From contig NZ_JAKZAK010000027.1 of assembly GCF_023156385.1 (NCBI RefSeq), forward strand, positions 17,995-81,994: a DNA stretch of 64,000 bases, in the 5' to 3' direction. The translations under genes were made by a program, and so were the position numbers. This DNA comes from Marinobacter xestospongiae (GTDB taxonomy: Bacteria > Pseudomonadota > Gammaproteobacteria > Pseudomonadales > Oleiphilaceae). Positions 35,212-42,303 of the stretch are shown in pieces (position 1 is the stretch's first letter; each line of letters starts with the position of its first letter). Below the pieces are notes generated by a model. It saw only the letters and a program-made list of their open reading frames with translations. It searched no databases and was not told the DNA's origin.

Positions 35212-35221
35212 GACGTATTCC

Positions 35222-36748
35222 TCAGAGCGAGGGGCTGTGTGACAGGTAAATGAGGCCGGCCACGGCGCCCGCGAAGATGCCCACTGACGCAACCAGCATG
35301 GCTTTCGAGGACAGCGCGTTGAGGGCGGCGTCGAGGTTGCCGCCGCCGGCCAGCTTGGTTTTTTGCCGGGTCCAGCTCTGCTGGTCCATATGGAACATGG
35401 AGTAGACCTTCATCGCCGAGCCGGCGATCTGGTTGTAGTAGAGCACCAGCGGGTACAACGGGTTGATGGCGTGTCCGGACAGGCCGTACAGCAGCGTGGC
35501 GATGGTGCGGGAGATCAGTATCCACAGCAGGTAGAGCAGCAGGTACTGGGCCCCGAACAGCAAGGACGCCACCAGCGAGGCGGTGAGACCGAGCAGGCAG
35601 GTCCACATCGACACGCGCTGGTCGTACAGCACGTACATGGTGAACAGACCCAGCTGTCGCCGGCCCAGCAGGCGGGTGGTGCGGAAGTTCTGGCGCAGGG
35701 AGTTGCCGTACCAGCGGTACATCAGTTGCCGGGTGGCCTTCAGGAAACGGGGCTCCGGCGGGTGCTCCACGGTCAGGGTCAGGCTGTCGGGCACATAAAA
35801 GGTATCCCAGCCGGCCCGCATCAGGCTGAACCAGGAGGACTTGTCATCACCGGTGAGGAACTGGAAGCGGCCCAGGCGCCAGTGCTCCAGGTGGTCCGCC
35901 TCGACATCGCGGATGAAGTCCGGATCGGTGAGCACCGTGGCGCGGAAGAACGACAGTCGCCCGGTCATGGTCAGAACCCGCTGGGACAACGCCATGGAAC
36001 ACATGTTGACGTGGCGTTGGGCGAATCGCAGGGCGTGCCACTGGCGCATCAGCTCACTGCCCTCCACCTCGCAATACTCATTGGTGGTGAGGCCGCCGAC
36101 ATTGGGCAGGTAGCTGAAGAATTTGATGGCGTTGGCAACGCAGCCCGGCAGCATCAGGGTGTCACCGTCCACCACCCCTACAACCGCGTCCTCTGCCGGC
36201 ATCTGCCGTGACAGCGCGCGGAAGGCGTGGGCCAGACCGTCCCGTTTGCCCGTGCCGCGGGCGCGGACGATCAGCAGCTTGATGCGATCAGGATGGCGGC
36301 AGGTCTGGCGCAGGATGTCCTTGATAAAGACTTCGTCGGCTTTCTCCACGATGGAGGCAATGATCGTAACGGGCCGCTCCAGCCGTTCCACTTCCTGGAA
36401 CACCGAGCGGTAGACCTTGAAGGTGGTGTGGGTGGGAATGCGAAAGCTGGTGACCACCATGAACACCTCCGAGGGCAGCGCCCGGTCTCCCAGCCGCTCC
36501 ACCGCCCGGCGCATTCGGGGGAAGCGCCAGTACAGGAAGTACATGCCCCGCAGGTAATGCATGATGGCATTGCCGTAGCGCCAGGTACCGATAACGCCCA
36601 GCAGGAAGATGAACTTCTTGTGGTCCGGGTCCAGGTAACGGGCGTCCACCGAGTCCGCCATCAGCGCGATGGCGCCGAACAGCAGCATCCACGCCATAAA
36701 GCGGCGTGCGCCCGGTGCCGGCTGGGTGCCGGGAGGGGATGCGGTCAT
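35222..36748 (-). CDS. alg8: alginate polymerase glycosyltransferase Alg8
   Basis: A 508-residue inner-membrane GT2-family enzyme. N-terminal helices (WMLLFGAIALMADSV, KFIFLLGVIG), a cytosolic catalytic domain with VVGVVDGDTLML (metal-binding DxD), FLTGDDKSSWF (catalytic region) and RQLMYRWYGN (QxxRW-like acceptor site), then C-terminal helices (LLGLTASLVASLLFGAQYLL). Alg8 polymerises GDP-mannuronate into polymannuronate and pushes it through the membrane with Alg44. It starts 66 nt after algD. Confidence 0.96.
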   Translation of the reverse strand: MTASPPGTQPAPGARRFMAWMLLFGAIALMADSVDARYLDPDHKKFIFLLGVIGTWRYGNAIMHYLRGMYFLYWRFPRMRRAVERLGDRALPSEVFMVVTSFRIPTHTTFKVYRSVFQEVERLERPVTIIASIVEKADEVFIKDILRQTCRHPDRIKLLIVRARGTGKRDGLAHAFRALSRQMPAEDAVVGVVDGDTLMLPGCVANAIKFFSYLPNVGGLTTNEYCEVEGSELMRQWHALRFAQRHVNMCSMALSQRVLTMTGRLSFFRATVLTDPDFIRDVEADHLEHWRLGRFQFLTGDDKSSWFSLMRAGWDTFYVPDSLTLTVEHPPEPRFLKATRQLMYRWYGNSLRQNFRTTRLLGRRQLGLFTMYVLYDQRVSMWTCLLGLTASLVASLLFGAQYLLLYLLWILISRTIATLLYGLSGHAINPLYPLVLYYNQIAGSAMKVYSMFHMDQQSWTRQKTKLAGGGNLDAALNALSSKAMLVASVGIFAGAVAGLIYLSHSPSL

Positions 36749-36814
36749 GTCTGCGGGTCCTTCTCAAACAGCGAGTGCCGACCGGGACGGTCGGCGGGTT
36801 CGGCACGGGGTGAC

Positions 36815-38125
36815 TTACCAGCAGACGCCTTCGAGGCTGTCGGAGCTGGCTGACGGCATGAAGCCGACGAGGTCGAAGACCCGTTTGCCCTCCGGTGGGT
36901 GTTCCACCAGGGCCTGGAACGCGGGCTCGCTGTTGCCGAGCACGATGATCTCGCCGTGATCGATCACCGCCTGCATGTCGTCCACCAGCAGCGACGACAG
37001 ATGGGGAATCCGGGACTCGATGTAGTCCCGGTTGGAGCCGTGGATGCGGGCGTAATGGACATTGGCGTCGTAGATCTTCAGTTCGTAACCCTTGCCGATC
37101 AGGCGTTCCGCCAGCTCCACCAGCGGGCTTTCACGCAGATCGTCGGTGCCGGACTTGAAGCTCAGGCCCAGCAGGGCGATCCGGCGCTTGCCGTAGCCCA
37201 GGATGCGGTCGAGGGCGTACTGCACCTGCAGCGCATTACTGGGCATCAGAGCGTTCAGCAGCGGCTGGGACAGGTCGAGCTGCCGGGCGCGGTAGGTCAG
37301 GGCGCGAACGTCCTTGGGCAGGCAGGAACCGCCGAAGGCGAAGCCCGGGCGCATGTAATAGCGTGAAATGTTGAGGGCGGTGTCCTTGCAGACCACGTCC
37401 ATCACATCGCGGCCGTCGATGCCCACGGCCTTGGAGATGTTGCCAATCTCGTTGGCGAAGGCCACCTTGGTGGCGTGCCAGACGTTGCAGGTGTACTTGA
37501 TCATCTCGGCGATTTCGATGGGCCGGCGGATCAGCGGGGCGTCCAGTTCCTGGTAGATCTGCACCAGCGGTTCGCCGGAGGCTTCGTCCAGTTCCCCGAT
37601 CACGGTCATCGGCGGCTGCTCGTAGTCAGCGATGGCGCTGGATTCCCGCAGGAACTCCGGGTTCATGGCGACGCCAAAGTCGCTGCCGGCACGCTTGCCG
37701 GAGGCTTGTTCCAGTTCCGGGATCACCACCTGGCGCAGGGTGCCGGGCAACACGGTGCTGCGCACCACCACGGTGTGGCGGCTGTCCTTCGAGCGCAGGG
37801 CCTGGCCGATCTGCTGGCAGACGGTGCGGACGTAGGTCAGGTCGAGGTCGCCATTGGCCTTGCTGGGGGTGCCGACACAGATCATCGACAGGTCACTGTC
37901 GAGCACCGCCTGCTGGACATCGGTGGTGGCGCTGATCAGGTGGTCGCGGACGCCCTCGCGAATCAGTTCTTCCAGACCTGGCTCGACAATGGGCGAACGG
38001 CCCTGGTTGATGATGTCGATTTTTGCCTCGGACACATCCACACCAATGATGTGGTGACCCCGACTCGACAGGCACGCGGCACAGACTGCGCCCACATACC
38101 CCAGACCAAGAATGCTGATTTTCAT
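36815..38125 (-). CDS. algD: GDP-mannose 6-dehydrogenase AlgD
   Basis: A 436-residue cytosolic enzyme, the same length as Pseudomonas AlgD. Rossmann start MKISILGLGYVGAVCAACLS, catalytic cysteine C268 in FGGSCLPKDVRAL, NEFLRESSAI-type substrate loop (MNPEFLRESSAIADYEQPP) and a C-terminal NAD domain. It makes GDP-mannuronate, the committed precursor, and heads the alginate operon. The ATG at 38125 is the family start and follows GGAG; an upstream extension of 82 codons is not coding. A sigma-54 promoter candidate lies about 115 nt upstream. Confidence 0.97.
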   Translation of the reverse strand: MKISILGLGYVGAVCAACLSSRGHHIIGVDVSEAKIDIINQGRSPIVEPGLEELIREGVRDHLISATTDVQQAVLDSDLSMICVGTPSKANGDLDLTYVRTVCQQIGQALRSKDSRHTVVVRSTVLPGTLRQVVIPELEQASGKRAGSDFGVAMNPEFLRESSAIADYEQPPMTVIGELDEASGEPLVQIYQELDAPLIRRPIEIAEMIKYTCNVWHATKVAFANEIGNISKAVGIDGRDVMDVVCKDTALNISRYYMRPGFAFGGSCLPKDVRALTYRARQLDLSQPLLNALMPSNALQVQYALDRILGYGKRRIALLGLSFKSGTDDLRESPLVELAERLIGKGYELKIYDANVHYARIHGSNRDYIESRIPHLSSLLVDDMQAVIDHGEIIVLGNSEPAFQALVEHPPEGKRVFDLVGFMPSASSDSLEGVCW

Positions 38126-38239
38126 ACTGCCGTTATCTCCGTCGTCCTCGACTGCTTCCTGATTGCCCGGCCCCGGGGACAGCCCCGGCGCTCTGGGGGC
38201 CAGAAGCGCCAATCCCGGGTGGAATGACGGCGGGCTCAT

Positions 38240-38257
38240 AAGCAGAAGGTGTGCCAA
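38240..38257 (-). promoter_or_regulatory. candidate sigma-54 promoter of the alginate operon
   Basis: On the minus strand TTGGCACACCTTCTGCTT has the GG-N10-GC spacing of RpoN promoters and a full TTGGCAC -24 box; the -12 box reads CTGCT instead of TTGCA. Transcription would begin near 38230, about 105 nt upstream of algD. Confidence 0.7.
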
Positions 38258-38419
38258 CTTCGTCAGGAAATTTTGGGTTGGCCTGGTTCGCAGTATCCGG
38301 ACATCGGCTCGGGCCTTGATAACCGCACCTTGCAGGTGTGTGACGGGGTAGGCAGATACGGGGTGAAACAAATGTTAAACGATGTAAATTGTTGATTTCA
38401 GGTGACTTGGTGGCTTTGC

Positions 38420-38438
38420 ATGTAAAGAAAGCTGACGA
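38420..38438. repeat. 19-nt direct repeat, copy 1, upstream of algD
   Basis: ATGTAAARAAAGCTGACGA with R = G. Copy 2 (38638-38656) is identical except for this base. The spacing from the sigma-54 candidate (about 170 bp upstream) fits an activator-binding site; the bound protein is unknown. Confidence 0.7.
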
Positions 38439-38637
38439 ACCTGGATGGGCCTGGGAGCTGGTCGCATTAACATCGAAGAATAGGTCAGGTTTCTTTTTAA
38501 TAACGTTGCGCTATTTGCACTTTTCGTTGCGTCTGGCGGACTGTTCGCTGGACCTGGCGATGGCCGGTTCGTTGTAGCTGTTTGATTTGACGGCCTTGAG
38601 GCAAATGCCGGGGGCGGACGGGGCAATATTTCCAGAG

Positions 38638-38656
38638 ATGTAAAAAAAGCTGACGA
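38638..38656. repeat. 19-nt direct repeat, copy 2, upstream of algD
   Basis: Second copy (R = A), 218 nt from copy 1 in the same orientation and about 390 bp upstream of the sigma-54 candidate. Two widely spaced copies in otherwise unrelated sequence suggest a regulator site or the residue of a small element. Confidence 0.7.
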
Positions 38657-38708
38657 TCTGTGTGCTGAGTGATGTACTGGGCAGCACCGGAGCGGTGTGG
38701 CGGGAAAC

Positions 38709-38733
38709 GAAAAAGGCCACGCAATGCGTGGCC
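38709..38733 (-). terminator. orphan minus-strand terminator between the SDR gene and algD
   Basis: A perfect 8-bp stem GGCCACGC/GCGTGGCC (38715-38722 with 38726-38733, 3-nt loop) is followed on the minus strand by five T. A second short hairpin (38751-38763) lies just upstream of it. No minus-strand gene precedes it for more than 240 bp, so it either ends a small RNA or attenuates transcription toward algD. Confidence 0.7.
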
Positions 38734-38974
38734 GAAAGCAGTATTGCTCGACCCCAGAGGGGTGAGCCGGACTAGTTCAGAGACACTAATCAACGTAATC
38801 ATTCTCTGCTATCGGCCGGGGCTGGAGAAGGTCAGAAGCTGACAGCTGTCGGTCATTTTCGGCCACGCCGGCCGGTACGTGGTGGTCGGAATTCACCAGC
38901 CGGCCGTACCGTTCTGGTAACCCCGGGCCCTGCCCGGCTTTGGCCCGATTGATGCCCGCAGAGGAGATTCCGCT

Positions 38975-39715
38975 ATGACCGACCGTTCGATCCACAACGT
39001 TGTGCTGGTGGGCGCAGGTGGCGGCATTGGCCGGGCGCTGTTGAATGCGTTGCTGGCGGATGCCGGGGTTGAGCGGGTGATCACCCTGTCGCGGCAGGCG
39101 CTCAGCTCGTCCGACGCCCGGGTACACTCGCTGGCCTGGGACCCACTGGCTGCCAGCGCCGACGAGGTGCAGCAGGCACTGGCAGGGGTGCTGGCGCCGG
39201 CCCTCCGGATCGACACGGTGATATACGCCGCCGGTCTGCTCCACGATCACGACCTGGCCCCCGAGAAGAGGTTGCAGGATGTTGACCCGGGGGCGTTGGT
39301 GAAAGCGTTCCAGATCAACGCGGTGGGGCTGGCGTTGGTAATGCAGGCGTTGCGACCCTGGTTGGGTCGGGTGCCGCTGCTGCGGGTGATGGCCTTGTCA
39401 GCCAAGGTCGGATCGATTGGCGACAACCGTCTGGGAGGCTGGTACGCCTACCGGATGTCGAAAGCGGCATTGAACATGCTGGTGGCCAATCTGGCCATCG
39501 AGCTCCAGCGCCAGTATCGCTCCGTGGCCTGTGTGGCGGTGCATCCCGGCACCACCCGGACCGCGTTGAGTGCGCCGTTTCAGGAGTCGCTGCGACAGCT
39601 GGAGGTGCACGATCCGGAGGACACGGCGGTCAACCTGCTGCGCATCCTTAGTGGTTTGGGGAGTGATGATAATGGCCGCTTCCTTAACTGGGACGGCACC
39701 GAATTGCCTTGGTAA
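38975..39715 (+). CDS. short-chain dehydrogenase/reductase
   Basis: A 246-residue SDR-family oxidoreductase. The cofactor-binding motif is VVLVGAGGGIGRALLNALLA (GxGGxG, slightly unlike the usual TGxxxGxG), and the active-site YRMSK (YxxxK) is at about 162-166 after SAKVGSIGDNR. The C-terminus contains VHPGTTRTALSAPF and GRFLNWDGTELPW, seen in the C-factor/CsgA-like branch. Similar SDR genes often accompany RpoE-ChrR modules in marine gammaproteobacteria; that pair is convergent and 43 nt away. Substrate unknown. Confidence 0.88.
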   Translation: MTDRSIHNVVLVGAGGGIGRALLNALLADAGVERVITLSRQALSSSDARVHSLAWDPLAASADEVQQALAGVLAPALRIDTVIYAAGLLHDHDLAPEKRLQDVDPGALVKAFQINAVGLALVMQALRPWLGRVPLLRVMALSAKVGSIGDNRLGGWYAYRMSKAALNMLVANLAIELQRQYRSVACVAVHPGTTRTALSAPFQESLRQLEVHDPEDTAVNLLRILSGLGSDDNGRFLNWDGTELPW

Positions 39716-39758
39716 GTGAGCGCGGAGCCGTGCCCGGTACCAGTGAACTGCCTTCAGT

Positions 39759-40400
39759 TCAGCGGATAAACGGATTGAGCAGACGGGTGAAGGTACCGGT
39801 CAGCTTCAGCGGCGCGCTCAGAATCGACAGCGAGATGCAGTCGTCGTGGCCGACGGCCACCGGTTTGTGGGTGTCGTTCTGATCCAGCACCACGAAGTCC
39901 CACTGGTTGAACACGCCACTGTGATCCACAAACGCCCCCTGCAGCACGATGGTGGTCTCGGTGCCCCGGTGGGTGTGGCTGGGGGCCTTGCCGCCGGCGG
40001 TCAGCTTCTGCAGCACCACCCGTTCGGACTGCTCCGGAAAATAGTCGCTGATGTCGAACACGCTGGCGTCCGCCAGTTGCCGTTTCCAGGGCAGGCTGTT
40101 GAGGTCGTCGGTGTCGAGCAGCTTGTGCAGGGCATCGCGCGGGTCCCGTGGCATAACGATTGCTCCCGGCGCCGGCTCGGCGTCTATGCGGTCGAGAATG
40201 GCGTCAAAGGTACCGGCCGCTACCGGTTCCCTGGGCTGGCTCTCAACGATCATCGCACCCAGGCTGTCGAGGGCATCAACGCGGCTGCGACAGTGGGGGC
40301 AGTGATCCAGGTGCAGGCGGATGCACAGGGCATGGGGATCGCTCAGGGTCCCGGCGCTGTACTCCATCAGGCTCAGGGTGTCGGGGTGATGCGACGTCAT
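39759..40400 (-). CDS. chrR: ChrR-family cupin anti-sigma factor
   Basis: A 213-residue zinc-binding anti-sigma factor. The N-terminal domain contains the ZAS motif HLDHCPHC (HxxxCxxC) with an upstream histidine (SHHPDTLS), which sequesters the sigma factor. The C-terminal cupin (about 105-200) has SHTHRGTETTIVLQGAF and WDFVVLDQNDTHKPV, presumably a second metal site. ChrR releases its sigma factor on singlet-oxygen stress. The ATG at 40400 overlaps the sigma-factor stop by 4 nt (ATGA). Confidence 0.92.
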   Translation of the reverse strand: MTSHHPDTLSLMEYSAGTLSDPHALCIRLHLDHCPHCRSRVDALDSLGAMIVESQPREPVAAGTFDAILDRIDAEPAPGAIVMPRDPRDALHKLLDTDDLNSLPWKRQLADASVFDISDYFPEQSERVVLQKLTAGGKAPSHTHRGTETTIVLQGAFVDHSGVFNQWDFVVLDQNDTHKPVAVGHDDCISLSILSAPLKLTGTFTRLLNPFIR

Positions 40401-41044
40401 GACTTCTGGTCCTGCAACAGTACTTTCAGTTTCTTCAGGGCGAGGCGGACCCGGCTTTTCACCGTGCCCAGGGGGATGTCCAGCTCTTCCGCCACGGTCT
40501 GGTGGGACTTCTGCTCCATGTAGACCTTGGCAATCACCGTGATTTGCTCTTCCGGCAGATGCACCAGGGACTCCCGAATCCGCCGTTCCGACATCAGCCG
40601 GTGCAGGGACGTTACCGGTTCGTCCTCCTGCTCTCCGGGTACCTGCCACAGGTCCTCGGTCTCCACGGTGATTTCCTTATTGGTACGGCGGAGCTTGCGC
40701 AGCAGGTCCACCCGCTGGTTACGGGCGATGGTGAAGATCCAGGTGGAGGCCGCGGCCTTGCGCCAGTCGTACAGGCAGGAGCGCCGCCAGATCGAGATAA
40801 AGACCTCCTGCACCAGCTCCTCTGCCTGATGGGGCAGACCGTTGGCGATGGCGTAGTGTTTGATCTGTGGCCCGAAGTGCTGAAACAGCGACTGGAAGGC
40901 TTCCCGGTCCTGGTGTTTGCCCACCTTTTCCAGCAGCTGGCTCCAGGGGTCACGGGGACTATCTGCCCGGTGGGCAGTTGGCTCCAGCGTCGTCACTGGA
41001 CGCTCCTTGGCTTTGGCGTGGCTTGTTACGGTTTGAGTCATCAT
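40397..41044 (-). CDS. rpoE: ECF sigma factor of the RpoE-ChrR (ECF11) type
   Basis: A 215-residue ECF sigma factor. Region 2 spans about 45-115 (FQSLFQHFGPQIKHYAIANG, AEELVQEVFISIWRRSCLYD, ASTWIFTIARNQRVDLLRKL) and region 4 about 150-205 (LVHLPEEQITVIAKVYMEQK, HQTVAEELDIPLGTVKSRVR). Pairing with a ChrR anti-sigma places it in the group controlling singlet-oxygen or related oxidative responses. ATG codons at 41044 and 41041 are both possible. A promoter resembling this sigma class lies just upstream, suggesting autoregulation. Confidence 0.93.
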   Translation of the reverse strand: MMTQTVTSHAKAKERPVTTLEPTAHRADSPRDPWSQLLEKVGKHQDREAFQSLFQHFGPQIKHYAIANGLPHQAEELVQEVFISIWRRSCLYDWRKAAASTWIFTIARNQRVDLLRKLRRTNKEITVETEDLWQVPGEQEDEPVTSLHRLMSERRIRESLVHLPEEQITVIAKVYMEQKSHQTVAEELDIPLGTVKSRVRLALKKLKVLLQDQKS

Positions 41045-41089
41045 TCTAGGCACTCGTCCGGCGTCTGTCAGTGGCTACTGGTGAAAAGC

Positions 41090-41117
41090 TTTACGTCCGG
41101 TCGTGGCTATTGGATTC
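41090..41117 (-). promoter_or_regulatory. candidate autoregulated ECF promoter of the rpoE-chrR pair
   Basis: On the minus strand GAATCC (41117-41112) and CGTAAA (41095-41090) are separated by 16 nt. They resemble the TGATCC / CGTAA-type elements recognised by RpoE-ChrR sigma factors, with one extra base in the -35. Transcription would start about 35-40 nt before the sigma gene. Confidence 0.4.
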
Positions 41118-41241
41118 ATGGCGGGGGGGGAACGGTGATGCTGTTTTGACCATTTCTACACTGTCGCCGGGGCAGACAGGTGATTGCCGTTTTGATCAAT
41201 GCAGTCTAGTGTTGTTGCGGTTTGCGATTCAGGGTTTCGGA

Positions 41242-42288
41242 ATGTCCAGGTATTCATCCGAATTGGCAGTGGATCTGCCGGTGATCAAAGCGCATTACGC
41301 TGACATCCTCTGCCAGTTGCTGGAGGAGCGGGGTATCCGGCGTCAGCCATTGCTGAAGGCGGCGGCGATCCGGTCTTCGGCTCTGGAGCATCCGGACAAT
41401 CTCATCACCATCAAGCAGTTTGTTGCACTCAGCCGGACGGCGCTGGAGCACAGTGGCGATCCGGCCCTGGGTCTGGCGTTTGGCCGCCGGCTCAAGTTCA
41501 CCACCCACGGCGCTCTGTCCCAGGCGGCGATCAGCAGCGACACCATCGAAGAAGCGCTGAAAGTGCTGATCAAGTACTTCCGTATCCGCTTTCCCTACAT
41601 GGGGCTGGATTTCTACACCGATGGCGATGACGCCGTGATTGAGCTGAAGGTGGAACACGATCTGCAGGATTTGTACGTGTTCAACGTTGAGGTGGTGCTG
41701 GCGTCGATCATGGAGGTCAATCTGCTGCTGTTCGGCACCCGTCTGCTGGAAGGCGGCTCGTGCCGGCTGACCTACCCCAGACCCGCCCATTGGCAGGCCT
41801 ATCAGGGATTGTTCGCCGATCAGGTGCGGTTTGACGCTTGCGCCAATCAGCTGCGCTTCCGGCGGCAGTTTCTGGATTTGCCCATCGCCCTGTCCAACCC
41901 GGTGGCACGGCGGGTGGCGGAGCAGCAGTGTGAGGAAGAGCAGCGCCAGCTGGAGTCCCAGACCGCCTCGGCGGCGGGCCGGGTGCGGCGGTTGCTGGAA
42001 TCGGTGCGTACCGGGCGGCTGCCGGCGCTGGAGCAGGTGGCCGACAGTCTCGGGGTCTCCTCCCGGACGCTGCGGCGGCAACTCAGCGCCGAAGGCGTGC
42101 GGTTCCAGGCCATTCTGGATCGGGTACGTCATGCCCGGGCGCTGGAGTTGCTGACGGCATCCGCGGCCACCATTGATGACATTGCCGACCGGTTGGGCTA
42201 CAGCGATCCATCCAACTTCGGCCGTGCCTTTCGCAAATGGGAGGGGGTGTCCCCCTCCGCCTATCGCGCCCGTCAGTCTTCCAGGTAG
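41242..42288 (+). CDS. AraC-family regulator with OruR/ArgR-like N-terminal domain
   Basis: A 348-residue regulator. The N-terminal domain of about 190 residues (LLEERGIRRQPLLKAAAIRS, HSGDPALGLAFGRRLKFTTH, NLLLFGTRLLEGG) is the Arabinose_bd-type domain of the OruR/MmsR/ArgR-like branch. The C-terminal AraC helix-turn-helix pair (about 255-345) has VADSLGVSSRTLRRQLSAEG and IADRLGYSDPSNFGRAFRKW. The ATG at 41242 follows AGGG; the longer frame from 41071 runs through the sigma-factor promoter region and is unlikely. It is convergent with speA and the stop codons abut. Ligand unknown. Confidence 0.9.
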   Translation: MSRYSSELAVDLPVIKAHYADILCQLLEERGIRRQPLLKAAAIRSSALEHPDNLITIKQFVALSRTALEHSGDPALGLAFGRRLKFTTHGALSQAAISSDTIEEALKVLIKYFRIRFPYMGLDFYTDGDDAVIELKVEHDLQDLYVFNVEVVLASIMEVNLLLFGTRLLEGGSCRLTYPRPAHWQAYQGLFADQVRFDACANQLRFRRQFLDLPIALSNPVARRVAEQQCEEEQRQLESQTASAAGRVRRLLESVRTGRLPALEQVADSLGVSSRTLRRQLSAEGVRFQAILDRVRHARALELLTASAATIDDIADRLGYSDPSNFGRAFRKWEGVSPSAYRARQSSR

Positions 42289-42303
42289 TCAGTCTTCCAG
42301 GTA
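42272..42303. repeat. perfect 16-bp tandem duplication at the junction of two convergent genes
   Basis: GTCAGTCTTCCAGGTA occurs at 42272-42287 and again at 42288-42303. The first copy encodes the last residues of the AraC-family regulator; the second, read in reverse, encodes the last residues and stop of speA. Confidence 0.95.

Larger units (their letters stand above)
38126..38974. other. 849-bp non-coding region upstream of algD
   Basis: The longest gene-free stretch in the window, between divergent algD and an SDR gene. It contains a sigma-54 promoter candidate (38240-38257), an AT-rich section (about 38350-38660), two copies of a 19-nt direct repeat and a minus-strand terminator (38709-38733). 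Short open frames occur on both strands but show no coding character. Long regulatory regions are typical of algD in Pseudomonas and Azotobacter. No AlgU-type GAACTT promoter was found. Confidence 0.8.

Noticed and set aside
38389..38577. 62-codon plus-strand frame in the algD upstream region
   Set aside because: No ribosome-binding site, overlaps one copy of the direct repeat, unlikely protein composition.
38497..38802. 101-codon minus-strand frame upstream of algD
   Set aside because: It runs through the terminator hairpin and AT-rich non-coding sequence with no coding character after about 35 codons. Only its first part was kept as a possible leader peptide in a finding.
41122..41130. G-tract upstream of the rpoE-chrR promoter candidate as a phase-variable switch
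   Set aside because: It lies outside the -35/-10 spacer and outside any coding frame, so slippage has no evident effect.
41254..42132. 292-codon frame antisense to the AraC-family regulator
   Set aside because: The plus-strand gene has a full AraC domain; the antisense frame shows no recognisable motif.
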